Origin: SIO4C1 sp039820425
GTDB lineage: Bacteria; Cyanobacteriota; Cyanobacteriia; Phormidesmidales; Phormidesmidaceae
DNA: 15,305 bases
Reading direction: 5' to 3'
Assembly: GCA_039820425.1 (NCBI GenBank)
Contig: JBCBQD010000130.1
Location: 1-15,305, forward strand
The first letter of the stretch is position 1. The number at the start of each line of letters is the position of its first letter. This document shows, piece after piece, positions 5,930 to 14,085 of this stretch. The translations under genes and the position numbers were made by a program. The notes below the pieces were generated by a model. The model was not told the DNA's origin and did not search any database. It was given only the letters and a program-made list of their open reading frames with translations.

Positions 5930-7162
5930 GTGGTTAATATGATTCCGAAGCCCGCGGCAACTCTGCAGTTGCCGTCCGATCAGAATTCGTCTGGTCGGAC
6001 GCTGGGTGCCGAAGAAATCCGTCTGTTGACGGAGGCGATTGACAGCGGCACGCTAACCAGCACCAAGGGTAAGTTTGTTAAGGCTTTAGAGCAAGATTTT
6101 GCTGAGCTGATAGGGGTCAGTCATGCGTATGCCTGCGCCTCTGGTTCTGCGGCAGTTCATGTGGCGATCGCAGCCATTGATCCAGAGCCGGGGGATGAGA
6201 TCATCACCACGTCTGTGACTGACATGGGGGCGCTAACCCCGATTCTTTATCAGGGTGCGATTCCGGTATTTGCCGATGTGGACCCGACCACTTGGAATGT
6301 GACTGCTGAGACGATTGAGAAGTGCATTAGCGATCGCACCAAGGCCATTATGGTCACCCACCTGTTTGGCAACCCTTGCAACATGACTGAGATCATGGCA
6401 TTGGCGGAGGCTCGTGGGATTCCGGTGATTGAAGACACGGCTCAGTCATTTTTGGCGACCCACAACCAAGAATATGTGGGAACTATGGGCACGATTGGCT
6501 GCTTTAGCCTGCAGCAGGGCAAGCACATTACCACTGGTGAGGGCGGTATTGTGGTCACCAATGATGATGCGTTGGCTCGTCGCATGTGGCTCTACATCAA
6601 TAAGGCCTGGGGGTATGGCGATCCGAAACCTGATCACTATTTTCTGGCGCTCAACTATCGGATGACTGAGTTGCAGGGGGCGGTGGCCTGTGCCCAATTG
6701 CCCAAGCTGCGCGGGGTGGTCAATAAGCGTCGTCGGTTAGCAAACAGGTTGACCCGCTTGATTCGTGAGGTACCAGGGATCTCGGCACCGCGTCAGGATA
6801 CCCGTAACGCTCACGTTTTTTGGAAGTACTGTTTAGTGATTGACAGTGCGGTCATTGAGGGCGGGGCCGTCGGGATTGCTAAGTGGCTCAAGGAAAACAA
6901 AGGGATTTTCTCGGCTCCGCGCTATATCCAGAAGCCAGCCTTTCGCTGTGCCATTTTTCAAGATCAGCGCACCTTTGGTAACTCTCGATTTCCCTTCACC
7001 CTGGCGCGACCTGAGGCCATTGACTACGACGAGGCAAAGTATCCGGGGACGTTCCAGGGGTTGGAGCATGTGCTAGTGCTGCCCTGGAATGAAGGCTACA
7101 CCAAAGAGCACGTGGCCTACATTGCCCAGGCGCTTGAAGAATCCGTTGCTGCACTGAGCTAA
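5930..7162 (+). CDS. DegT/DnrJ/EryC1/StrS-family sugar aminotransferase
   Basis: This is a 410-residue PLP enzyme of the fold-type I family that aminates keto groups on nucleotide-linked sugars, usually with glutamate as donor. ASGSAAVH at 70-77 binds the PLP phosphate. VIEDTAQS at 166-173 carries the Asp that contacts the pyridine nitrogen. SLQQGKHITTGEGG at 193-206 contains the internal-aldimine Lys198. LNYRMTELQGA at 241-251 is the conserved late block. Residues 91-105 read IITTSVTDMGALTPI where many relatives have a TFxA-type motif, so this belongs to a distinct subgroup. Length is slightly above the common 370-400. The dehydrogenase and acyltransferase next to it parallel WbpB and WbpD, making a WbpE-like role (3-amination) the best guess. 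C4 amination as in ArnB/PglE cannot be excluded. Confidence 0.92.
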   Translation: MVNMIPKPAATLQLPSDQNSSGRTLGAEEIRLLTEAIDSGTLTSTKGKFVKALEQDFAELIGVSHAYACASGSAAVHVAIAAIDPEPGDEIITTSVTDMGALTPILYQGAIPVFADVDPTTWNVTAETIEKCISDRTKAIMVTHLFGNPCNMTEIMALAEARGIPVIEDTAQSFLATHNQEYVGTMGTIGCFSLQQGKHITTGEGGIVVTNDDALARRMWLYINKAWGYGDPKPDHYFLALNYRMTELQGAVACAQLPKLRGVVNKRRRLANRLTRLIREVPGISAPRQDTRNAHVFWKYCLVIDSAVIEGGAVGIAKWLKENKGIFSAPRYIQKPAFRCAIFQDQRTFGNSRFPFTLARPEAIDYDEAKYPGTFQGLEHVLVLPWNEGYTKEHVAYIAQALEESVAALS

Positions 7163-7210
7163 GGGCTTCCCATTCATATCGATTGCGTCCTTTTGACCGT
7201 TTTTAGAAAC

Positions 7211-8266
7211 ATGACAAATTCTGCCTTGAAATTCGGCTTGGTGGGGGCTGGTGCGATCGCACAAACCCACGTTCAGGCGTTTGACAATACCGAGCTGGCT
7301 GAGTTGGTTGGGGTGGCTGATATTCGCCTTGAGGCGGCTAAGGCCCTGGCTGAGAGCGCTAAGTGCGACAGCTTTTCGTCCTACGAGGCGATGGCTGAGC
7401 AGCTTGATCTTGATGCGGTGGTCATCTGCACGCCGCCCACTACGCACCCCGAGATTGCCCTCTATTTTCTCAATCGAGGCGTCAATGTGCTGTGTGAAAA
7501 GCCCTTTAGCGTTGATGTCGAGAATGCTCGCAAGATGACCGAAGCGGCCCAGCGAAATGGCGTACTGATTACCATGGCCTCTAAATTTCGCTATGTCGAA
7601 GATGTGGTCAAAGCTAAGAGCATTGTGCAGTCTGGCATCCTGGGCGACATTGTATTGTTTGAAAACGCCTTTACCGGGCGGGTAGACATGACTAACCGTT
7701 GGAATTCTAAGCCAGCGGTGAGTGGCGGTGGCGTGCTAATGGACAACGGCACCCATTCGGTTGACATCATGCGCTATTTCCTAGGCCCCCTGGCCGAAGT
7801 TCAAGTGGTTGAGGGCAAACGCATTCAAGGGTTGCCGGTCGAAGATACGGTGAAAATATTTGTGAAGAGCACCGAAGGGGTGATGGGAAACATTGACCTG
7901 TCTTGGAGCATCAACAAAGAGCTGGATTACTTCATTCGTATCTATGGCTCTAACGGCACTGTTTCCATTGGCTGGAAGGAGTCGAAATATCGCCAGCATT
8001 CCAGCCGTGACTGGGTTATATTTGGCAGCGGCTACAGCAAGGTCCAGTCTTTTACCAATCAGCTCAATAACTTTTCCAAGGCGATTCGCGGTGAGGAAGC
8101 GCTATTGATTACGGCGGCGGATGCGATCGCATCTGTTGAGGTGGTCAAAGCGGCCTATCAGTCTCTAGACAAGAGCAACTGGACTCGGGTTCAAAGTCTG
8201 GAGGGCAGCTTGGGCCTCAGCGGTCGCCCCAATGGCAAACAGGTCTTTGCCGGAGAGCCTGCATGA
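7211..8266 (+). CDS. Gfo/Idh/MocA-family sugar dehydrogenase
   Basis: This is a 351-residue NAD(P)-dependent oxidoreductase, starting at ATG 7211; a TTG at 7193 is a weaker in-frame option. The N-terminal Rossmann fold shows FGLVGAGAIAQTH at 8-20. CEKPFS at 95-100 is the signature EKP motif with the catalytic Lys97. The C-terminal alpha/beta domain has GGGVLMDNGTHSVDIMRY at 172-189, with the Asp/His catalytic group (D178, H182, D185). Members oxidise or reduce hydroxyl groups on sugars. In the WbpB route the enzyme makes the 3-keto nucleotide sugar that the aminotransferase then uses. NtdC in the kanosamine route is another relative paired with a DegT enzyme. The stop codon overlaps the start of the acyltransferase gene by four bases (ATGA at 8263), indicating translational coupling. 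Confidence 0.92.
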   Translation: MTNSALKFGLVGAGAIAQTHVQAFDNTELAELVGVADIRLEAAKALAESAKCDSFSSYEAMAEQLDLDAVVICTPPTTHPEIALYFLNRGVNVLCEKPFSVDVENARKMTEAAQRNGVLITMASKFRYVEDVVKAKSIVQSGILGDIVLFENAFTGRVDMTNRWNSKPAVSGGGVLMDNGTHSVDIMRYFLGPLAEVQVVEGKRIQGLPVEDTVKIFVKSTEGVMGNIDLSWSINKELDYFIRIYGSNGTVSIGWKESKYRQHSSRDWVIFGSGYSKVQSFTNQLNNFSKAIRGEEALLITAADAIASVEVVKAAYQSLDKSNWTRVQSLEGSLGLSGRPNGKQVFAGEPA

Positions 8267-8883
8267 GCGTGAGGATTCATCCGACCGCGATGGTGGAGGA
8301 CAATGTCACGCTGGGTGACGGGTCCTCCGTCTGGGATAACGCCCATATCCGCCACGATACGCGCCTCGGTGAGGAGTGTATTGTGGGCGGTAAGAGCTAT
8401 ATCGCCTACGGGGTCACCATTGGCAATCGGGTCAAGATTAACGCATCAGCCTACATTTGTAACGGCGTCACCCTGGAGGACGGCGTCATGATCAGTGCGG
8501 GCACCATTTTTACCAACGATCGGTTTCCCCGCGCTGCCACGACGGATCTCAAATCGCTCTATCCGTCAGACCCAGATGAACATACCCTGCTGACGCGGGT
8601 GCGTGAGGGGGCGACCATTGGGGCTGGGTGCGTCATCGGCAACGATCTCACCATTGGCCGATTTGCCATGGTGGGTATGGGGTCGGTAGTCACCAGGTCG
8701 GTGCCCGATTTTCATCTCGTCTACGGGACGCCTGCCCGCTCAATGGGCTGTGTCTGTCGCTGTGGCAATCCGCTGATGCGGTTTCCTGAGGGTGATTTTG
8801 AAGAAACGGTTGCTTGCTCTGTCTGTGGTCTCAAATATCACGTCAAAAATCGCGATGTGACTGAGCTAACGCCGCCAGTCTAG
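8263..8883 (+). CDS. Hexapeptide-repeat sugar N-acyltransferase with zinc-ribbon tail
   Basis: This is a 206-residue protein. Residues 5-85 and 110-160 consist of hexapeptide repeats (I/V/L-G-x-x-x-x pattern) that build a left-handed beta helix. FTNDRFPRA at 83-91 is the loop typical of WbpD/FdtC/QdtC-type sugar-amine acetyltransferases, which use acetyl-CoA and act as trimers. Its role is probably to acetylate the amino group added by the neighbouring aminotransferase. After the helix, CVCRCG at 163-168 and CSVCG at 185-189 form a zinc-ribbon-like Cys cluster (C165/C167 and C185/C188), absent from minimal WbpD but seen, as I recall, in some bacterial homologues. It overlaps the dehydrogenase gene by ATGA and ends 29 bp before the FAD enzyme. 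Family is firm; the acyl group and sugar are inferred. Confidence 0.9.
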   Translation: MSVRIHPTAMVEDNVTLGDGSSVWDNAHIRHDTRLGEECIVGGKSYIAYGVTIGNRVKINASAYICNGVTLEDGVMISAGTIFTNDRFPRAATTDLKSLYPSDPDEHTLLTRVREGATIGAGCVIGNDLTIGRFAMVGMGSVVTRSVPDFHLVYGTPARSMGCVCRCGNPLMRFPEGDFEETVACSVCGLKYHVKNRDVTELTPPV

Positions 8884-8912
8884 GGGGTAATTTTCTATCA
8901 GCCGAAGTTTTT

Positions 8913-10286
8913 ATGATTAATTCTCAAGAACGTTGGGCGATTGTCGGTGGCGGCATGCTGGGAATGACCCTGGCCTATCGGTTGGCCCAGGCGGGTAAAC
9001 AGGTCACCCTTTTTGAGGCGGCCCCTGAGCTGGGTGGGCTAGCCAGTGCCTGGCAGCTGGGGGATATTGTTTGGGATCGGCACTATCATGTGACGCTGCT
9101 CTCGGATTTGCGGTTTCGCTTGCTGTTAAGAGAGCTCGATCTTGAGCAGGATATGCACTGGGTCAAGACCAAAACCGGGGTTTATGCTGGGGGGAGACTG
9201 TACTCGGTTTCCAACGCGATTGAGTTCTTAAAATTTCCGCCCCTGCGATTGATTGACAAGCTGCGGCTTGCGGCTACCATCCTTTATGCCTCTCGGATTA
9301 AGGACTGGCGACGCCTGGAGAAGATTTCGGTGACCCAATGGTTGAAGCGCTGGTCAGGCAAACGTACATTTGCCACGTTTTGGAAACCGCTGTTGCGGGC
9401 CAAGCTGGGTGACAACTACAAGATTGCGTCGGCGGCGTTTATTTGGGCCACCATTGCGCGGCTCTATGCAGCACGCAATAGCGGTCTTAAAGAGGAACTG
9501 TTTGGATATTTGCCAGGGGGCTACAGTCGTATCTTAAAGCGTTTTGCTGAGCGCTTGACCGACGGCGGGGTTGAGATTTTGACTGGGAATCGGGTTCAGG
9601 AGATTTGCAAAACTGAGGACCAGCAGCTGCGGGTGAGGTATCAATTTGATGGGGAGACCGGCTCGCAATTGTTTGATCAGGTGGTGGTGACGGCGGCTGC
9701 CCCGATTGCGGCCCGGCTTTGCCAGGGGCTTAGCTCAGATGAGTATCAGCGTCTCCACGGCATTGCTTATCAGGGTATTGTCTGTGCCTCACTGGTGTTA
9801 AAGCAGCCGATTTCACCCTATTACGTCACCAATATTACCGATGGAGACGTGCCGTTTACCGGCATTATTGAAATGACGGCTTTAGTGGATCCGGCGGAGT
9901 TTGAGGGCCGCACGCTGGTTTACTTACCAAAGTATTTGCCTGCGGATGACCCGGCTCTAGACCTGAGTGACGAGGACATCAGGGGGCAGTTTGTGGGCGC
10001 ACTACAGCGACTATATCCCCAGTTTCAGGCATCAGAGGTGCTTGACTTTAAGGTCTCTCGGGTGAAGTACGTGATGGCGCTCTCGACGATCAACTATTCG
10101 ACCCAGCTACCCCCTATGCACACCTCTGTGCCAGGACTGCACATTGTGAACTCTGCCCATATTTTGAACGGCACACTGAATGTGAATGAAACCGTGCAGC
10201 TAGCAGAAGGGGCTGTAGACCAGCTTTTGGGAATGGGGCACACAAGCGCTCGTCTTACGTCCAATCAATTAATGGTGCCGATTTAG
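8913..10286 (+). CDS. FAD-dependent amine-oxidase-type oxidoreductase
   Basis: This is a 457-residue flavoenzyme of the COG1232-like group (protoporphyrinogen oxidase/phytoene desaturase/amine oxidase fold, with some resemblance to UDP-galactopyranose mutase). Residues 8-45 hold the dinucleotide-binding site: WAIVGGGMLGMTLAYRL with GGGMLG at 12-17, Glu35 at the end of the second beta strand, and GGLAS at 41-45. VVVTAAAP near 263 fits the second FAD-contacting strand, and the C-terminal NSAHILNGTLNVNETVQLAEG matches the conserved GD-like block of this fold in altered form. No signal peptide is visible. Such genes recur in polysaccharide loci, but the reaction is not established: oxidation of a lipid or sugar and a mutase-like rearrangement are both possible. 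It should not be called HemG/HemY, because it sits inside a glycan cluster. Confidence 0.85.
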   Translation: MINSQERWAIVGGGMLGMTLAYRLAQAGKQVTLFEAAPELGGLASAWQLGDIVWDRHYHVTLLSDLRFRLLLRELDLEQDMHWVKTKTGVYAGGRLYSVSNAIEFLKFPPLRLIDKLRLAATILYASRIKDWRRLEKISVTQWLKRWSGKRTFATFWKPLLRAKLGDNYKIASAAFIWATIARLYAARNSGLKEELFGYLPGGYSRILKRFAERLTDGGVEILTGNRVQEICKTEDQQLRVRYQFDGETGSQLFDQVVVTAAAPIAARLCQGLSSDEYQRLHGIAYQGIVCASLVLKQPISPYYVTNITDGDVPFTGIIEMTALVDPAEFEGRTLVYLPKYLPADDPALDLSDEDIRGQFVGALQRLYPQFQASEVLDFKVSRVKYVMALSTINYSTQLPPMHTSVPGLHIVNSAHILNGTLNVNETVQLAEGAVDQLLGMGHTSARLTSNQLMVPI

Positions 10287-10373
10287 GGGTTGTCTAGTAC
10301 CTATTGCCGATATTGCCTCACGGATTTAATTCGTGCCCAATTGTTCTCTCAGATATGTAGCCCTTGTTGCACT

Positions 10374-11990
10374 ATGAAGTTGTCTGCGGTCTCTTCCTAT
10401 CTGTTTCATCCGCCTAAACGTGAACCCCGGAAGTTCATGGCGCTGGCCCAATGGCAAATTATGTTGTTTGCGCTTTCAATGGGTGTGTTCTTCCGCTTCT
10501 ATGGCTTAGATCATAAACTCTACTGGCTCGATGAAGTTGACTTCTCGATGCGGATAGCGGGCTACTCTCTTGCTGAGATTAAAGAGTTTTTGACGGGGCA
10601 ATCTCTGGTGAGTGCTGGCTTTTTAGAGCGTTATCAATATCCCCAACCGGATCGCACGCTGGGAGATATGCTCAACAGCATATTTTTGGAAACCACTGAC
10701 CAGGTGCCTATATTCTATGCTCTTGCCAGATACTGGACTCAGCTGATGGGCAACTCGATTGCTGTGGTTCGAAGTGCGTCAGCGATGATCAGCTTGTTTT
10801 CATTTGTGGGTATCTATTGGCTGGCGCAAGAGCTGTTTCAATCTAAGGCGGTCTCTCGAGTTGCGCTACTTTTGCTGGTGGTTTCTCCAGTGCATATTAT
10901 ATATGCCCAAGAGGCGCGTCCCTACAGTTTGTTGATAGTCAGCATCTTGTTTTCCACAGCAGTTTTGCTGAGGGCTTTGAAATCCCAGTCAAAGCTGTGG
11001 TGGGCTGCCTATAGTTTTAGCCTGATTTTTGGTGTCTATACCCATCTAATCTTTGGCTTAGTTGGGATCTCTCAGGGGCTATATGTGCTGATCTTGAACC
11101 GGTTCCGCATCCGCGGGGTAGTTCTGTCTTACCTGGCATCGGCTGTTGTTGCTTTGTTTGCTTTTTTACCTTGGTTGGCCATGCTGATAAGTCAACCATC
11201 TGGGCAGACTATCAATTACTTACTCAGCCGCCAGGGGAGCATGATCTACCGGATTGTTCGTGTTTCCGGGATTTTAAGCCGGGTGGTTTTGGATTTTGGC
11301 ACGGGGCAAGTCTTGTCCTGGCAGGCTATCGTGCTCTCGGTTGTCCCTGTGGGCGTTGTCTTGCTGCTGTTTGCTTATGCGCTCTATGTCTTAGTTAAGA
11401 AGACCGCTCGCGCTGTTTGGTTATTGCCGGTTTTGCTTATTGTGGTGCCCGCTATCCTACTGGTCTTGCCAAACATTTTGATCGGTACTCAGACGGGGAC
11501 GACTCGCTACATGCTGCCGATGATGCTTGGGATACAGTTGACCCTGGCCTACTTGTTGGCGACAAAGCTAACCACGGCTGGCCGTACCGCTCGATATGGC
11601 TGGCAGTTGCTTCTGGTGGTCATCCTATCCTGTGGCATTTTTTCGGGGGCTTTGAGAACTCAAACTGAGCTGTGGTGGGACCAGTTACCTCATCTCTTAG
11701 GGGATATTCCGGCTAGCTCCACTTATATTAATCAAGCTCAAAGCCCTCTAGTGGTGGTGGATGCAGACAGAAATGTGGATATTGTGATCACTCAGGTCTT
11801 GGCCCATCGGCTTTCCCCTGAGACTCAACTTTCTTTCTTGCTGCCGCCTTACCCGGTCACTCGTCAAGCGCAGTTTTCTGATGTCTTTTTGTTCCAACCG
11901 TCTGATGCCCTACGTTCCCAGGCCCAGCAGGCTTATGGAGTGGAGGCCGAGCAGCTGACAGACATGCTCTGGGAGCTGCCTTCTTCTTAA
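10374..11990 (+). CDS. GT39/ArnT-like membrane glycosyltransferase
   Basis: This is a 538-residue polytopic protein starting at ATG 10374. A TTG at 10290, three bases after the previous stop, gives 28 more residues that include two CxxC pairs, and an ATG at 10437 is a third option. About ten to twelve hydrophobic segments are present. After the first one, YWLDEVDF (D53/E54 from this start) is the acidic pair that lies in the first periplasmic loop of GT-C enzymes such as protein O-mannosyltransferase and ArnT. VSPVHIIYAQEARPYSL further on is a block typical of bacterial members. These enzymes take a sugar from a polyprenyl-phosphate donor outside the membrane and pass it to a lipid, protein or glycan. 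The GT2 protein in this cluster is the natural supplier. A C-terminal region of about 100 residues is soluble. Acceptor is unknown. Confidence 0.88.
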   Translation: MKLSAVSSYLFHPPKREPRKFMALAQWQIMLFALSMGVFFRFYGLDHKLYWLDEVDFSMRIAGYSLAEIKEFLTGQSLVSAGFLERYQYPQPDRTLGDMLNSIFLETTDQVPIFYALARYWTQLMGNSIAVVRSASAMISLFSFVGIYWLAQELFQSKAVSRVALLLLVVSPVHIIYAQEARPYSLLIVSILFSTAVLLRALKSQSKLWWAAYSFSLIFGVYTHLIFGLVGISQGLYVLILNRFRIRGVVLSYLASAVVALFAFLPWLAMLISQPSGQTINYLLSRQGSMIYRIVRVSGILSRVVLDFGTGQVLSWQAIVLSVVPVGVVLLLFAYALYVLVKKTARAVWLLPVLLIVVPAILLVLPNILIGTQTGTTRYMLPMMLGIQLTLAYLLATKLTTAGRTARYGWQLLLVVILSCGIFSGALRTQTELWWDQLPHLLGDIPASSTYINQAQSPLVVVDADRNVDIVITQVLAHRLSPETQLSFLLPPYPVTRQAQFSDVFLFQPSDALRSQAQQAYGVEAEQLTDMLWELPSS

Positions 11991-12100
11991 ATCAGTTTAT
12001 TTGTCTTTTCTACTGTTCTCTCCGTCCTCGTGATATCGCTGTTAGGCCAGTTGTCTATTTTCCCGTCTCCTGTTTTGGTTGAGCATTAGACATCATTGAT

Positions 12101-13015
12101 ATGACATCTTCTCAAGTCTCGAGTAAAACTATGAATCGCTCAGCACAGACCGGGGATAGGTCATTGCCGTGTCCGATTTGTTACCAGTCCAGTCAGCCTA
12201 TATTCAACAAATACGATTACTGGATCTGCGCCTGTCAAAACTGCGGACATCGGTTTGTCGATTTATCGCCTACCGTAGCGCACACCCAACAGGTGTATGG
12301 AGACGATTATTTCACTGGTGGAGGATCTGGCTATCCAGACTATCTGGCTGAAGCAACTCTCTTACGACGCCACGGCAGACGCTATGCCAAGAGGCTCCTG
12401 CGCTACACTCAACCCGGACGAGTGCTGGATGTTGGGGCAGCGGCTGGGTTCATTTTGCAGGGGCTTATGGATACTGGTTGGCAGGGACAAGGGGTTGAGC
12501 CTAACGCTCGGATGGCTGCCCACGCGCAAGAGCATTTGGGGCTCAAAGTCCAAACGGGTGCTTTAGAAACGCTATCGCCTGAGAGCCAGTACGACCTGAT
12601 TACTTTTATTCAGGTGTTGCCACATTTCTTTAACCTGCGGCAGGCGCTGACGGTTGCTGCCGATATGACAGCGCTTGAAGGCTACTGGCTGATCGAAACC
12701 TGGAATCGCAGCAGTTGGACGGCCCGATTATTGGGACAAGCCTGGCATGAATACAGTCCGCCTAGTGTTCTGCACTGGTTTTCGCCTGAGGATGTTTCGC
12801 AGTTGGGTCGACAGCTTGGGTTTCGGACTGTGGCCCAAGGGCGGCCTGCCAAGTGGATCAACGGGGCTCATGCAAAATCCCTGCTGCGCTACAAACTTCA
12901 AGAGTCTCCCCTGGGTAAGCCATTGCTGCCCCTGCTTAACCTGGTGCCCGATGGGTTGGCATTTCCCTACCCGGCAGAAGACCTATTCTGGATTTTGTTG
13001 CAAAAGGTGACTTAG
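12101..13015 (+). CDS. Zinc-ribbon class I SAM-dependent methyltransferase
   Basis: This is a 304-residue protein. Residues 24-48 hold a zinc-ribbon-like pattern: CPIC at 24-27 and CQNC at 45-48, with an extra Cys43. This is followed by the aromatic linker VYGDDYF at 65-71 common in sugar methyltransferases of this type. The Rossmann core starts at VLDVGAAAGF at 108-117 (SAM motif I), with the acidic residue in GVEPN at 131-135 and a motif-II-like YDLITFIQVLPHF further on. Relatives methylate sugars or small molecules in glycan and natural-product loci. The 110-bp gap from the previous stop has no clear signal. ATG 12131 is an alternative start that keeps the zinc ribbon. It ends 56 bp before the deacetylase. 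The target (O-, C- or N-methylation) is not predictable. Confidence 0.88.
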   Translation: MTSSQVSSKTMNRSAQTGDRSLPCPICYQSSQPIFNKYDYWICACQNCGHRFVDLSPTVAHTQQVYGDDYFTGGGSGYPDYLAEATLLRRHGRRYAKRLLRYTQPGRVLDVGAAAGFILQGLMDTGWQGQGVEPNARMAAHAQEHLGLKVQTGALETLSPESQYDLITFIQVLPHFFNLRQALTVAADMTALEGYWLIETWNRSSWTARLLGQAWHEYSPPSVLHWFSPEDVSQLGRQLGFRTVAQGRPAKWINGAHAKSLLRYKLQESPLGKPLLPLLNLVPDGLAFPYPAEDLFWILLQKVT

Positions 13016-13071
13016 GCCGGGTGGGCTTTGGGGGTTCTCGATCGTCAGTGGCAAAAATTAGGATATTTTTT

Positions 13072-14073
13072 ATGGCTCAACGAAAGAAACCTTTAGCAAG
13101 TTTGTCTCTGGATCTTGACAACAAATGGTCCTATCTCAAAATTCATGGGGATGAGGGGTGGGATGCCTTTCCCTCTTATCTGGATACGGTGGTGCCGCGG
13201 TTTCTAACGTTCTTAGAAGAGCTGAATTTGAAGATTACCGTGTTTGTGGTGGGACAGGATGCGGCGCTGTCTAAAAATCATCAGGCACTGCGCGCGATCG
13301 CAACCGCTGGTCACGAGATTGGCAACCACTCTTTCTACCACGAGTCCTGGCTGCACTTGCACAGTGACGAATCTATTGAGCAGGAATTGGCCCAGGCGGA
13401 AGACGCGATTGAACAAGCCACCGGGCAGCGCCCCATTGGGTTTCGGGGACCTGGCTTTAGCCTGTCTGAGTCGGTGCTGCAAATTTTGTCCAGGCGCGGC
13501 TACCAGTACGACGCCTCGACCTTTCCGACCTTTTTAGGCCCCCTGGCCCGTGCTTACTACTTTATGACCGCCAAAGATCTCACCCCCGAGGAAAAAGAGC
13601 AGCGCAAAATGTTGTTTGGCGGTTTTAGCGATGGCTTTCAACCCCTTAAGCCCTATCACTGGCTAGCGACCGAACGCCCCCTGATCGAGATTCCGGTCAC
13701 CACGATGCCGATTTTTAAGGTGCCGATTCACTTTAGCTATGTGCTGTATTTGGCGAGTTTTTCACCTGCGATCGCGCTGCTTTATTTTCGCATTGCCCTG
13801 CTGCTATGCAAGCTCACCCAGATCCAGCCCTCGCTGCTGCTGCACCCCCTCGACTTTTTAGACGAAACCGATGCCCCCGAGCTGGCGTTTTTCCCAGCGA
13901 TGAAGCTGCCCAGCTACAAAAAGCAAATTGTGCTGCGCAAGGCGATTAAGGCCATGGGGCGTCAGTTTGAGATTGTGCCTATGGGAGTTCATGCCCAGGC
14001 GATACAACACCGTCGTCCCCAGGGCAAAACCATGAATCCCAAATTTCAAACCCCTATTGCTCGGCTGGCATAG
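13072..14073 (+). CDS. NodB-type polysaccharide deacetylase, cytoplasmic
   Basis: This is a 333-residue carbohydrate esterase 4/NodB-fold deacetylase. The start is ATG 13072, with AGGA at 13060-13063 eight bases upstream; a GTG at 13021 gives an unlikely extension. SLDLDNKW at 12-19 is motif 1, with D14/D16 in place of the TFDD form. HEIGNHSFYH at 81-90 carries the zinc-binding HxxxH (H86/H90). GFRGPGFS at 123-130 is motif 3 (R125). DASTFP near 147-152 fits a further conserved block. No signal peptide or N-terminal anchor exists, so it should act in the cytoplasm, unlike secreted chitin or peptidoglycan deacetylases. A hydrophobic stretch at about 220-265 may associate with the membrane. That placement resembles ArnD, which deformylates a lipid-linked amino sugar. 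It is last in the cluster and converges on the GNAT gene with only 12 bp between. Confidence 0.88.
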   Translation: MAQRKKPLASLSLDLDNKWSYLKIHGDEGWDAFPSYLDTVVPRFLTFLEELNLKITVFVVGQDAALSKNHQALRAIATAGHEIGNHSFYHESWLHLHSDESIEQELAQAEDAIEQATGQRPIGFRGPGFSLSESVLQILSRRGYQYDASTFPTFLGPLARAYYFMTAKDLTPEEKEQRKMLFGGFSDGFQPLKPYHWLATERPLIEIPVTTMPIFKVPIHFSYVLYLASFSPAIALLYFRIALLLCKLTQIQPSLLLHPLDFLDETDAPELAFFPAMKLPSYKKQIVLRKAIKAMGRQFEIVPMGVHAQAIQHRRPQGKTMNPKFQTPIARLA

Positions 14074-14085
14074 CAAGGATAACGG

